The notes under the pieces are model-generated. The model worked only from the letters and a program-made list of their open reading frames with translations, did no database searches and had not been told where the DNA came from. The translations under genes were made by a program, and so were the position numbers. From Gemmatimonadota bacterium (GTDB taxonomy: Bacteria; Gemmatimonadota; Gemmatimonadetes; Longimicrobiales; Gaopeijiaceae), in assembly GCA_022822425.1 (NCBI GenBank), contig JAJEBS010000063.1, positions 1 through 40,599 of the forward strand: 40,599 nt of DNA, in the 5' to 3' direction. Positions 32,665 through 40,599 of this stretch are shown here, in pieces (position 1 is the stretch's first letter; every line of letters starts with the position of its first letter).

Positions 32665-35129
32665 GTTTTCGTCGCGGACGTGGCTCCCAGGGAAAGACCA
32701 TCCCCCGCCTCGTTGAGGTCGGCCTGGATCTCGTCCCCGGCGCCGAATTCCGCCGTGAGGATCATCTCCGAGAGCGGATCCTCCAGGTACCGCTGGATCG
32801 CGCGTCGGAGCGGGCGGGCGCCGAATTTCTCGCTGTAGCCCTGCTCCGCGAGGAAACCGACCGCCGCGTCGCTCAGTGTGAGCGTAAGACCCTCCTCGTC
32901 CAGACGCTCGTGGATCTCCCGGAGCAGGATGTGCACGATCTGCCCGATATCCTCCCGGCTCAGCGCGTGGAAGACGATCGTGTCGTCGACGCGGTTGAGG
33001 AACTCCGGGTTGAAGGTGCGATCAATCGCCGCCTGCACCTTGCCGCGCATGAGTTCGTAGCCGGAGCGGGCATCGTCCTCATGGAACCCCAGGGTCCCAC
33101 CCTTGGAGATGTCCCGCGCCCCGAGATTGCAGGTCATCACGATGACGGTGTTCTTGAAATCGATGGTCCTGCCGTAGTTGTCCGTGAGGTGTCCTTCATC
33201 CAGCACCTGCAGCAGGATGTTGAAGACGTCGGGGTGCGCCTTCTCGATTTCGTCCAGAAGGACGACGGAATACGGCCGACGCCGCACCGCCTTGGTGAGG
33301 GCGCCGGACTCGTGATAGCCCACGTACCCCGGCGGCGCGCCGATAAGACGCGAAACCGAGAACCGTTCCATGTACTCGCTCATGTCCACGCGGATCAGCG
33401 CCTCCCGGTCGGCGAACATGAACTCGGCCAGCGCGCGCGCCAGCTCGGTCTTGCCCACCCCCGTCGGGCCCGAAAAGATGAACGATCCGATGGGCCGCCG
33501 CGGATCCTTCAGCCCGGCCCGGCTGCGCCGGATGGCGCGCGAAATCGCCTGAATGGCGGGGTCCTGGCCGACCACCCGCTTGTGCAGTTCGTCTTCCATG
33601 TTGATGAGCCGCCGGGTTTCGGCCTGCTTCATCCGGGTGACGGGAATCCCGGTCCAGCGGCTGACGATGAAGGCGACGTCTTCGACCGTTACCTCCGGGC
33701 GATGGTGCCTGCGCGCTTCCTGCCACTCCTTCTGGCGCTCGCGAATGCGCCGCTGCAGCTCGCGCTCCTCGTCTCTCAGTTCCGCCGCGCGCTCGAAATC
33801 CTGGTTGCGGATCGCAAGTTCCTTCTGTCCCGCCAGCCCTGCGAGCTCCTCCTTCAGTTCCTCGACCTCCGGCGACGGCACCTGGCTGGCGATGCGCGCC
33901 CGCGACCCGGCTTCGTCGATGACGTCGATCGCCTTGTCGGGCAGGAAACGGTCGGTGATGTAGCGGTCGGACAGCTTCGCCGCGGCGGCCAGCGAATCGT
34001 CCGGAAGGTTCACCCTGTGGTGGTCCTCGTAGTGGCCGCGCAGGCCCTTGAGGATGTCCACGGTCTCGGGAAGGGTCGGCTGGTCCACGATCACGGGCTG
34101 GAAACGGCGCTCCAGCGCCCCGTCCTTCTCGATATACTTGCGGTACTCGTTCAGCGTCGAAGCGCCGATGCACTGGAGCTCTCCGCGAGCGAGCGCCGGC
34201 TTGAACATGTTGGACGCGTCGATGGCGCCCTCGGCGGCCCCGGCACCCACCAGGGTATGCAGCTCGTCGATGAACAGGATGACGTTGCCGCCCTGGGAGA
34301 TCTCGTTCATGACCGCCTTCAGGCGCTCCTCGAACTGGCCCCGATACTTGGTTCCGGCGATGACCGCGGCCATGTCCAGCGCCAGCAGCCGGTGGTCCTT
34401 GAGCGCCTCGGTGATCTCCCCGGCCGCGATGATCTGGGCCAGTCCTTCGACGATGGCCGTCTTCCCGACGCCCGGTTCGCCGATCAGCACCGGGTTGTTC
34501 TTCTTGCGCCGGCAGAGAATCTCCACGATCCGCTCGATCTCGACGCGACGGCCGATGGTCGGGTCGAGCTTGCCGCCACGGGCCAGGTTTGTGAGGTCGC
34601 GGCAGAAATGATCGAGCGCGGGCGTCTTGGACTTCTTGTCCGGCTTGCCGCCCGCCGGCACCGCCTGTCCCCCGCCGACATCCGAACTCATCTCGGAACC
34701 CAGCACCCGCAGGCACTCCGCGCGCGCCCTGTCCAGACGCACGTTCATCGAGTTGAGCACCTGCGCGGCGATGCCCTTCTCCTCCCGCAGGAGTCCGAGC
34801 AGCAGGTGTTCCGTGCCGACGTAGGAGTGGTTGAGTTCGCGGGCTTCGGCCAGCGCGAACTCCAGCACCTTTTTCGCGCGCGAGGTATAGGGCAACTCAC
34901 CCAGGGCGATGGTCGCCTTGCCCTTGCGAACGGCCTCCTCCACCCGTTGGTGAACCTGGCTCAGATCAGCGCCCAGGTTCATGAGCACGGTGGCGGCCAC
35001 CCCTTCCCGCTCACGGATCAGACCGAGCAACACATGCTCGGTGCCGACATAGTCATGTTGCAGCCTGATGGCCTCGTCCCTGGCCATCGCGAGCACCTTG
35101 CGAACCCGATCCGTGAAATTGTAGTTCAT
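32661..35129 (-). CDS. clpC: AAA+ chaperone/unfoldase ClpC
   Basis: ClpC unfolds proteins, including arginine-phosphorylated ones, and feeds them to ClpP. The 822-residue protein has the double Clp_N repeat (1-145), which contains the phosphoarginine-binding region in B. subtilis ClpC. The first AAA+ domain has Walker A GEPGVGKT (217-224) and Walker B FIDEL (286-290). A UVR-bearing middle domain spans about 435-472 ([20 protein letters not shown]), and the second AAA+ domain has GPTGVGKT (554-561), LLDEIEKAH and the C-terminal D2-small domain. The UVR middle region marks it as ClpC rather than ClpB or ClpA. The ATG lies 23 bases after mcsB. The gene overlaps bamA by 4 bases. ClpP is not in the window. 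Confidence 0.97.
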   Translation of the reverse strand: MNYNFTDRVRKVLAMARDEAIRLQHDYVGTEHVLLGLIREREGVAATVLMNLGADLSQVHQRVEEAVRKGKATIALGELPYTSRAKKVLEFALAEARELNHSYVGTEHLLLGLLREEKGIAAQVLNSMNVRLDRARAECLRVLGSEMSSDVGGGQAVPAGGKPDKKSKTPALDHFCRDLTNLARGGKLDPTIGRRVEIERIVEILCRRKKNNPVLIGEPGVGKTAIVEGLAQIIAAGEITEALKDHRLLALDMAAVIAGTKYRGQFEERLKAVMNEISQGGNVILFIDELHTLVGAGAAEGAIDASNMFKPALARGELQCIGASTLNEYRKYIEKDGALERRFQPVIVDQPTLPETVDILKGLRGHYEDHHRVNLPDDSLAAAAKLSDRYITDRFLPDKAIDVIDEAGSRARIASQVPSPEVEELKEELAGLAGQKELAIRNQDFERAAELRDEERELQRRIRERQKEWQEARRHHRPEVTVEDVAFIVSRWTGIPVTRMKQAETRRLINMEDELHKRVVGQDPAIQAISRAIRRSRAGLKDPRRPIGSFIFSGPTGVGKTELARALAEFMFADREALIRVDMSEYMERFSVSRLIGAPPGYVGYHESGALTKAVRRRPYSVVLLDEIEKAHPDVFNILLQVLDEGHLTDNYGRTIDFKNTVIVMTCNLGARDISKGGTLGFHEDDARSGYELMRGKVQAAIDRTFNPEFLNRVDDTIVFHALSREDIGQIVHILLREIHERLDEEGLTLTLSDAAVGFLAEQGYSEKFGARPLRRAIQRYLEDPLSEMILTAEFGAGDEIQADLNEAGDGLSLGATSATKT

Positions 35130-35152
35130 CTGCCTTTTGTGCCCGCGGGTCG

Positions 35153-36289
35153 TCAGGAGTCGCGGCCGGAGCCCGAACTGCTCTCCGGAGGTTCCGTATC
35201 CGGAATCACCACACCCTCGGTAGCCAGGATGCGGCGCACATAGGTGGCTCGGTGCGCGTCGCGCTCGCCGGGAGGAAGCTTCCGCCCTGCTGCATCCTCC
35301 AGATGGGCGGACTGCGTGAAGATCATGATCTTGTTGAGCGAGTATACACGGAGCCCAGGGAGAAGTTTCAGCGCCGCGCCCAGCCGAACCCCCGACAAGA
35401 GGTTCATCATTTCCTCGAAAGTAAGAGATCGGGCGTAGCGTAGTAAACCGTAGGCACGCCATATCTTGTCCTCTGTGACTTGATACGCGTCGCGAATCAG
35501 TACGCGGCGTGCCCGCCTCTCGTATTCGATGACTTGGCGCACGATGCGGTCGAGATGGTCGACCAGGTCTTCCTCGGTCTTGCCCAGCGTGGTCTGGTTG
35601 GAAACCTGGAAGAAATTGCCGACGACCTCGGAACCCTCCCCGTAAAGTCCGCGAAACGTCAGCCCGACCTGGCTCAGCCCCTGAAGTACGCGGCCGATCT
35701 CCTTGGTGAGCACGAGCCCCGGGAGATGGATGAGAACCGAGGCCCGCAGCCCGGTGCCGACATTGGTTGGGCAGCTGGTGAGATACCCGAGCTTGTGATC
35801 GTAGGCGTACGGGAGTTCCCGGCCCAGATCCTCGTCCAACCCGTCCACCATGCCCCACGCCCCTTCGAGCGCGAGGCCGGAAACCAGCACCTGCAGGCGA
35901 AGATGGTCCTCTTCGTTCACCATCACGCTGACCGGGTCGCGGGCCGAGAGCACCACTGCGGCCGCACGCCGTGGCAGCTCGGAGTCCGATTTCTCGCCAA
36001 GCAGGTCCTGGGAGATAAGCCGCCGTTCGAGGAGAATCCGCCGGGTTCCGCGGTCCAGTTCGGCAAGCGGATGAACGCTCGCTTCGGCGAGCAGGTCGAC
36101 TTTCTCCGCCGTCCGCCGCACCCGCGCGAGCACCGCCCGGCGATCGTTGACCCGCGACTGCGGACCGAACGCGTATCCCTGGAGGTTGCGGGCGAGGCGA
36201 ACGCGGGTGGAAAGGACGATGTCCGAGTCCGGACCGCTCGCGTCGAGCCATCCCAGGCCGCGATCGAAGATCGTGGACAGGTGATCCAT
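35153..36289 (-). CDS. mcsB: Protein arginine kinase McsB
   Basis: McsB phosphorylates arginines of damaged proteins, marking them for ClpCP. The 378-residue protein keeps the guanidino-kinase framework: STRVRLARN (27-35), VMVNEEDHLRLQ (122-133), CPTNVGTGLRAS (173-184) and NQTTLGKTEED. It also keeps the allosteric phosphoarginine-binding motif RDxxRA as RDAHRA (343-348), so autoregulation known from Geobacillus/Bacillus McsB is probably conserved. The C-terminal tail is Pro/Ser/Gly rich. It follows mcsA after 8 bases and precedes clpC after 23 bases, the normal mcsA-mcsB-clpC order but without ctsR. Confidence 0.97.
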   Translation of the reverse strand: MDHLSTIFDRGLGWLDASGPDSDIVLSTRVRLARNLQGYAFGPQSRVNDRRAVLARVRRTAEKVDLLAEASVHPLAELDRGTRRILLERRLISQDLLGEKSDSELPRRAAAVVLSARDPVSVMVNEEDHLRLQVLVSGLALEGAWGMVDGLDEDLGRELPYAYDHKLGYLTSCPTNVGTGLRASVLIHLPGLVLTKEIGRVLQGLSQVGLTFRGLYGEGSEVVGNFFQVSNQTTLGKTEEDLVDHLDRIVRQVIEYERRARRVLIRDAYQVTEDKIWRAYGLLRYARSLTFEEMMNLLSGVRLGAALKLLPGLRVYSLNKIMIFTQSAHLEDAAGRKLPPGERDAHRATYVRRILATEGVVIPDTEPPESSSGSGRDS

Positions 36290-36297
36290 CGGCTCCC

Positions 36298-36816
36298 CTA
36301 CCGGGTCACGGGCTCGAGGGAACGAATCTGGTCCCTCAGTTGCGCTGCCCGCTCGAAGTCCTCCGTGCTGATGGCGTAGCGCAGTTTTCGGCGCAGGCCC
36401 TCAAGGCGCTGCTCGCGCTCGGAGACGGTCGGATCCGGAGGGAGATACACCTTGCCCACGTGTTGCACGCCCCCGTGAATGCGCCTCAGCAGATTCTTCA
36501 GGTAGAAGTCGAACGTGGTGTAGCAATGTGGGCACCCCAGGCGTCCGTTCTCCCGGAATCCGGCGAACGTAAGGCTGCAGAAGGTGCAGGTCCTGTCCTC
36601 CTCTCCAGCCTCCGCGCCCTCCTCCGGACCGGTCATCTGCGACAGAAAGTCGGTGAGCGGAGAGTGTGCGGGCGGCGAGGGCTGGTTGACCCCGCGGGAC
36701 GCGGCACACTTCTCGCACAGGTGCAGTACGCTGGCCACGTCGTCCACGATCTGGGTCAGATGGACGACGGCCTCCGCCGCGCCGCACTCGCTGCATACCC
36801 GGGGATCGTCGCTCAC
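36298..36816 (-). CDS. mcsA: McsA, zinc-finger/UVR activator of McsB
   Basis: McsA is the cofactor that activates McsB. The 172-residue protein has two pairs of CxxC in the N-terminal half (Cys8/Cys11, Cys34/Cys37) and two more in the middle (Cys77/Cys80, Cys95/Cys98), consistent with two zinc sites. A C-terminal UVR motif (about 136-168, REQRLEGLRRKLRYAISTED) mirrors the UVR regions in ClpC and UvrC. The GTG start overlaps the lolD stop (GTGA). In Firmicutes the CtsR repressor precedes this gene; here lolC and lolD take that place. Confidence 0.94.
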   Translation of the reverse strand: MSDDPRVCSECGAAEAVVHLTQIVDDVASVLHLCEKCAASRGVNQPSPPAHSPLTDFLSQMTGPEEGAEAGEEDRTCTFCSLTFAGFRENGRLGCPHCYTTFDFYLKNLLRRIHGGVQHVGKVYLPPDPTVSEREQRLEGLRRKLRYAISTEDFERAAQLRDQIRSLEPVTR

Positions 36817-37583
36817 AGGAATCCGTCCCCCTCCCCCAGTATGCCGTTGTCCAGCTGCAGAACACGGTCCGCCCGCGCGGCCAGCGAGCGATTGTGGGTT
36901 ACGAGGACCATGGCGAGGTCGTGGTCGTCCTTCAGTTGAAAGAGGAGGTCGTGCAACTGCTCGCTGGTCCGACGATCGAGATTCCCGCTGGGTTCGTCTG
37001 CCAGAAGCACCACCGGGTCGTTGGCGAGCGCCCGGGCCACCGCGACCCGCTGCTGCTCACCTCCCGAGAGCTGCCGGGGTCTGTGCTCGAGGCGTTCCCC
37101 GAGGCCCACCGACTCGAGGAGGCGGCGCGCGCCATCCTCGGCTTCCGGTCGAGTCCGGCCGGCAATGAGTCGGGGCATCATCACGTTCTCGAGTGCAGTG
37201 AAGTCGCGCAGCAGATGGTGGAACTGAAACACGAAACCCACGTGATGGTTTCGGATCCTGCAGACGGACTCGTCGTCCAGCCCGGACAGCGGCGTCCCGT
37301 CGACCAGGATTTCTCCCGCGGTGGGCCGGTCGAGCGCCCCCAGCAGGTGGAGCAGCGTGCTCTTGCCCGCGCCGCTCGCGCCGGTGACCGACACCGCCTC
37401 GCCCACGTGAACTCGCAGGTCTACCCCCCGCAGAACACGGAGTTCACTTCCGTTGCCCCCCACGAACGTGCGCACCAGCGAACGGGCCTCCAGGGGAAGC
37501 AGGACGGGGTCGTGGCCCCCCCGGGGATCCGCGGTCACTCCGTTGCCCGGCCTCAGCCCGGTGGACCCTCCCTCCTCATTCAT
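36813..37583 (-). CDS. lolD: Lipoprotein-releasing ABC transporter ATPase LolD
   Basis: LolD drives extraction of outer-membrane lipoproteins from the inner membrane with LolC/E. The 256-residue ATPase has Walker A GASGAGKST (68-76), a Q-loop FVFQFHHLL (118-126), signature LSGGE (172-176) and Walker B LLADEP (193-198). VTHN ends the catalytic core. The FHHLLRDFTALENV segment is typical of LolD/MacB-type ATPases. About 30 N-terminal residues precede the usual start but the ATG overlaps the permease gene by 8 bases and no better start is visible. MacB-type export is an alternative, but the single permease with a LolC layout next to it favours Lol. Confidence 0.92.
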   Translation of the reverse strand: MNEEGGSTGLRPGNGVTADPRGGHDPVLLPLEARSLVRTFVGGNGSELRVLRGVDLRVHVGEAVSVTGASGAGKSTLLHLLGALDRPTAGEILVDGTPLSGLDDESVCRIRNHHVGFVFQFHHLLRDFTALENVMMPRLIAGRTRPEAEDGARRLLESVGLGERLEHRPRQLSGGEQQRVAVARALANDPVVLLADEPSGNLDRRTSEQLHDLLFQLKDDHDLAMVLVTHNRSLAARADRVLQLDNGILGEGDGFL

Positions 37584-38823
37584 GGCGAATCGCCTCCACG
37601 GGCCGGAGGCCGGCCGCGCGGGATGCCGGATAGAGGGTGGCCAGGAAGGTGATGCCCATGCTCACCGCGATGATCGTCGCGACATCCAGCAGGTCCACGG
37701 CCACGGGCAGATGATCGAGATAGTAGAGATCGGCCGGAATCGAGATGAACTGGTAGCGGTCGAGCGCCCAGGCCATCACAAGGCCCAGGGCCACTCCCAG
37801 CGAAGTCCCGATCATGCCGATCCAGAGCCCCTGCAGGCGGAAGACGCGGAGAATCGCACGGTCGGTCATGCCCATGGACTTCAGGATTCCGATCTCCCGG
37901 GTCCGGTCCACCACGACCATGACCAGCGTGCTCACGACGTTGAAGGCAGCCACCACGATGATCAGGCCGAGGATGACCCCCATCGCCAGTTCCTCGAGCT
38001 TGAGGGCGGAGAAGAACGACCGGTTGGTCGTCATCCAGCTCTCGATGAAGTGGCCCGGCCCGACGGCGGCGCGGATCTCCCGGCCCACCGCGTCGGCTTC
38101 CCACAGATCCTCCACCCGCACGGCGATGCCGCCGACCTGGTTCGCGCCCGCGATGCCGAGCAGGTCCTGGGCGGCCGCCAGAGTCGTGTAGATGTTGCGC
38201 AGGTCGTACTCGTACATGCCGGTGGTGAACGACCCCGCCATCTCGAACTGGCGAACCGTGGGGTACAGACCGCCCAGGGGACTCTCGTTGACGTTCTCGA
38301 GCGACACCAGTACCAGCGTGTCGCCCTTGAAGAGCTGCATGCGCTGCGCCAGCAGACTCCCCACCAGCACGGGAGGATAGCCCGACCCGGTCTTGTCGAG
38401 AGAGTACACGCCGTCCTGCAGATCGCGCTCGAAATCGGTTACGGGCACGCCTTCCGGTTGCGGCAGGACCCCGTAGAGGTCGGCCGTCTGTGCGTACCCG
38501 GCGCGCTGGATGCCGACGCTGGTGACGACAAAGGGAGCGGCTCCCACGACGGCATCGACGGTGCGTACACGGTCGAGCACCTGCTCCCAGCCGTCCATGC
38601 GCAGCGAGGTGCCCGTCTGCAGCACCAGCACATGAGGGTTGGACCCGAGGATCTTCGCCCGCAATTCCTCCTGCATCCCGTTCATGACCGAGATCACGAT
38701 CACCAGCGCCATGACCCCGAGGGTTACGCCGCCGAGCGCGATCCAGGTGATGAGCGACAGGAAACGTCCCCGGTTGGGCGCCGCCAGGTATCGGCGGGCG
38801 ATGTACCAGTCCAGACGCCTCAA
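37576..38823 (-). CDS. lolC: Lipoprotein-releasing ABC permease LolC/LolE
   Basis: The 415-residue inner-membrane permease has the Lol family layout. It starts MRRLDWYIARRYL, with the first membrane helix at about 22-48 (SLITWIALGGVTLGVMALVI), followed by a large periplasmic domain (about 50-270). Three helices then form an FtsX-like domain (NVVSTLVMVVVDRTREIGILKSMGM is the coupling region), ending RPVEAIRHE. One permease with LolD suggests a homodimeric LolC/F-type transporter rather than the LolCE heterodimer. The start is TTG, supported by GGAGG about 9 bases upstream and the lack of any nearby ATG. It lies 16 bases after lysS. Confidence 0.93.
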   Translation of the reverse strand: MRRLDWYIARRYLAAPNRGRFLSLITWIALGGVTLGVMALVIVISVMNGMQEELRAKILGSNPHVLVLQTGTSLRMDGWEQVLDRVRTVDAVVGAAPFVVTSVGIQRAGYAQTADLYGVLPQPEGVPVTDFERDLQDGVYSLDKTGSGYPPVLVGSLLAQRMQLFKGDTLVLVSLENVNESPLGGLYPTVRQFEMAGSFTTGMYEYDLRNIYTTLAAAQDLLGIAGANQVGGIAVRVEDLWEADAVGREIRAAVGPGHFIESWMTTNRSFFSALKLEELAMGVILGLIIVVAAFNVVSTLVMVVVDRTREIGILKSMGMTDRAILRVFRLQGLWIGMIGTSLGVALGLVMAWALDRYQFISIPADLYYLDHLPVAVDLLDVATIIAVSMGITFLATLYPASRAAGLRPVEAIRHE

Positions 38824-38839
38824 CCCTCCGTTCCTCCGC

Positions 38840-40411
38840 TCACTCGGACCTCAGGATGGGGAAGAGAATCACGTCCCGGATGGAGGGCTGGTCGGTCAGC
38901 AGCATGGTGAGCCGGTCGATGCCGACGCCGACGCCGCCGGTGGGCGGCATCCCGTATTCCAGGGCGCGGATGTAGTCCTCGTCGACCCGATGGGCTTCTT
39001 CGTCTCCACCCGCCGCCAGCCGGGCCTGATCCTCGAAGCGCGCCCGCTGGTCGAGAGGGTCGTTGAGTTCCGAGAACGCGTTTGCGATCTCGGTGCCCAG
39101 CACGAACAGCTCGAAGCGCTCCGTGAGACGCGCGTCGCCGCGCTTGGCCTTGGCCAGCGGGGAGAGTTCCCGGGGATGATCCACGACGAAGGTCGGCGAA
39201 CGCAGGTCCTTCTGCACCAGCACGTCGAAGAGCCTGTCGATCAGCTTGCCCCGCCCCGCGCTCTCGATGTCGGGGAGGCGGAGCGCCTTCGCGCGGGCCC
39301 GCAGTTGGTCGTCCTCCAGCTCCAGGGGGTCGTCGCCAAGCGCTTCGCCCAGGGCCTCGACGAGCCGGATGCGCCTGAAGGGCGGGGCCAGCGAGATGCG
39401 TTCTCCCTGGTAGGTGAGGGTGTGCGCCCCCGCGACCGCCCCCGCGATCTCCGAGACCAGCTCCTCCACCAGATCCATCATGTCGTGATAGTCCGCGAAC
39501 GCCTGGTAGAACTCGAGCATGGTGAACTCGGGATTGTGAAACCGGCTCAGGCCCTCGTTGCGAAAGTCCTTGGAGACCTCATAGACACGCTCGAAGCCCC
39601 CCACGATCAGTCGCTTCAGGTAGAGTTCGTCGGCGATGCGCAGGTAGAGCCGGCGGTCGAGCGAGTGGTGGTGGGTCACGAAAGGACGGGCCGTGGCCCC
39701 GCCGTAGAGGGGCTGGAGCACAGGCGTCTCCACCTCCAGGAAGCCGTGGGCGTCCAGCACGCTGCGGGCCGTGGCCACGACCCGCGAGCGGGCGCGGAAG
39801 ACCTCCCTCACCTCGGGGTTGACCGCCAGGTCGGCGTAGCGCTGGCGGTAGCGGGCTTCCGTATCGGCAAAGCCGCTGTGGGTAACCCGTTGCCCGGTAG
39901 CGGCGTCCACTTCGGTCTTGCCCAGCGGTAGCGGCCTGAGCGCCTTGGTCAGCAGCGTCCAGTCGGAAACCTGCACCGTCACTTCGCCCATGCGCGTGCG
40001 GAAGAGCCGGCCGTGCACGCCGATCCAGTCTCCCAGATCGAGGAGGTCCAGATCCTCGAACGCCTGTTCCCCCACCTGATTCCTGCGGAAATACACCTGA
40101 ATGCGGCCCGATCCGTCTTCCAGATCGGCGAACGCGCTCTTTCCGTGACTCCGGAAGGCGACCATGCGGCCGCCGACGCGTACTTCCGCTCCCTGCCCCC
40201 GCTCCGACAGCGTTGCCGCCGCCTCCGCGGCCTCGAACGCGGCGGCGGCTTCCCGGGCCTCGTGGGTGCGCCCGTAGCGGTAGGCGAATGCCTCGATCCC
40301 GCGTTCTCGCAGGCGTTCCAGCTTGTCCATGCGAGAGCGCATGCTCCGCTCGAGGTCGCTGACGGAGGAGGGTGCGCCGGGGTCGGGTCTGGCTCTGGTG
40401 GATTGCGTCAT
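38840..40411 (-). CDS. lysS: Lysyl-tRNA synthetase, class II
   Basis: LysS charges tRNA-Lys. The 523-residue protein has an N-terminal helical extension and an OB-fold anticodon-binding domain (about 76-155, GGRMVAFRSHGKSAFADLED). The class II core carries motif 1 (about 208-232), motif 2 (VYEVSKDFRNEGLSRFHNPE with EFTMLEFY) and motif 3 (GVGVGIDRLTMLLT, about 493-506). YLRIADELYLKRL and FVTHHHSLDRRL match LysRS specifically rather than AspRS or AsnRS. The ATG is 25 bases after the prfB stop, with no strong ribosome site. prfB-lysS-lolC order is a common arrangement in diderms. Confidence 0.97.
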   Translation of the reverse strand: MTQSTRARPDPGAPSSVSDLERSMRSRMDKLERLRERGIEAFAYRYGRTHEAREAAAAFEAAEAAATLSERGQGAEVRVGGRMVAFRSHGKSAFADLEDGSGRIQVYFRRNQVGEQAFEDLDLLDLGDWIGVHGRLFRTRMGEVTVQVSDWTLLTKALRPLPLGKTEVDAATGQRVTHSGFADTEARYRQRYADLAVNPEVREVFRARSRVVATARSVLDAHGFLEVETPVLQPLYGGATARPFVTHHHSLDRRLYLRIADELYLKRLIVGGFERVYEVSKDFRNEGLSRFHNPEFTMLEFYQAFADYHDMMDLVEELVSEIAGAVAGAHTLTYQGERISLAPPFRRIRLVEALGEALGDDPLELEDDQLRARAKALRLPDIESAGRGKLIDRLFDVLVQKDLRSPTFVVDHPRELSPLAKAKRGDARLTERFELFVLGTEIANAFSELNDPLDQRARFEDQARLAAGGDEEAHRVDEDYIRALEYGMPPTGGVGVGIDRLTMLLTDQPSIRDVILFPILRSE

Positions 40412-40436
40412 TGCGGGTCCGGGTGGGAAGACGGGT

Positions 40437-40599
40437 TTATCCGACCCCGGCCGCTCCGAACTGTTTCAGGTAGGCTTCGATGAAGGGATCGATCCTTCCG
40501 TCCATCACCTTCTGGACATCGCCGACCTTCACGCTCGTGCGGTGATCGTTGACCATCGTATAGGGTTGGAACACGTACGAGCGGATCTGGTTGGCCCAG
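40437..40599 (-). CDS. prfB: Peptide chain release factor 2, C-terminal end (gene runs off window)
   Basis: The last 53 codons of a gene reading leftward from the window edge give [20 protein letters not shown], then [19 protein letters not shown] and [14 protein letters not shown], the conserved end of RF2 (family form WGNQIRSYVxQPYxMVKDHRT). RF2 releases nascent chains at UGA and UAA. Most of the gene, including any programmed frameshift site near the start, lies outside. It is 25 bases upstream of lysS and probably heads or continues the long train. Confidence 0.95.
   Translation of the reverse strand, partial: WANQIRSYVFQPYTMVNDHRTSVKVGDVQKVMDGRIDPFIEAYLKQFGAAGVG

Noticed and set aside
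32643-35243. 866-codon open frame on the plus strand, antisense to clpC and the end of mcsB
   Set aside because: It mirrors the clpC codon pattern in GC-rich DNA, has low-complexity composition rich in Arg, Val and His, and no domain. The clpC frame shows clear family motifs.
40412-40436. Possible T-box or other leader before lysS
   Set aside because: Only 25 bases separate prfB and lysS, which is too short for a T-box.
1-40599. Mobile elements, CRISPR arrays, integration sites
   Set aside because: No transposase, integrase, direct-repeat array or duplicated tRNA 3' end was seen; the two tRNA genes are not followed by foreign-looking DNA.

Overview
The window is GC-rich chromosomal DNA (roughly two thirds G+C by eye) of a diderm bacterium with an LPS-type outer membrane. 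Its gene set mixes Gram-negative envelope genes (bamA, ompH/skp-like, lpxA/B/C/D/K, lolC/D) with genes usually associated with Firmicutes (mcsA-mcsB-clpC, bshC). The fused lpxC-fabZ gene is typical of the Bacteroidota/Chlorobiota/Gemmatimonadota (FCB) group. High GC, McsAB-ClpC, BshC and LpxC-FabZ together point most strongly to Gemmatimonadota. That assignment is an inference from gene content; no marker-gene comparison was possible.

Layout. (1) 1-5818, mixed strands: the 3' part of a class I PPK2 polyphosphate kinase (+); a small membrane-anchored coiled-coil protein (-); a translationally coupled pair of an AdiC-like amino acid antiporter and a dimethylargininase-like amidinohydrolase (-); and, divergent from these, a gamma-glutamyltransferase-family lipoprotein and a DUF423 membrane protein (+). 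(2) 5871-16049, all minus strand: a secreted Big/LVIVD propeller protein, tRNA-Arg(CCT), then read 5' to 3' a cupin lipoprotein - DUF512 - der - plsY - gpsA - merR-like - surE - yqaA-like cluster, with tRNA-Gly(CCC) and a TPR lipoprotein upstream. (3) 16223-40599, all minus strand: one tightly packed train, read 5' to 3' as prfB - lysS - lolC - lolD - mcsA - mcsB - clpC - bamA - ompH - lpxD - lpxC/fabZ - lpxA - Gfo/Idh/MocA oxidoreductase - 44-aa membrane protein - lpxB - lpxK - bshC - 91-aa membrane protein - murJ - uvrC - gltX. Many junctions are 4-nt ATGA/GTGA overlaps.

How the genes work together. Region 3 looks like an envelope-biogenesis superoperon. It covers lipid A synthesis (LpxA, C, D, B, K), outer-membrane protein insertion (BamA and its periplasmic chaperone OmpH), lipoprotein release (LolC/D) and lipid II flipping (MurJ). 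Inserted in it is an arginine-phosphorylation proteolysis module (McsA, McsB, ClpC), where clpC overlaps bamA by four bases. A Gfo/Idh/MocA oxidoreductase sits between lpxA and lpxB, the position that gnnA occupies in organisms making 3-amino-sugar lipid A, but no aminotransferase partner (gnnB) and no lpxH/lpxI is present in the window. BshC implies bacillithiol as the low-molecular-weight thiol.

There is no insertion sequence, CRISPR array, integrase or rRNA gene. No stretch over 300 bases lacks a gene. The longest gaps are 3384-3634 (promoter region between divergent genes), 16050-16222 (between gltX and the TPR gene), 960-1101 and 30106-30237.
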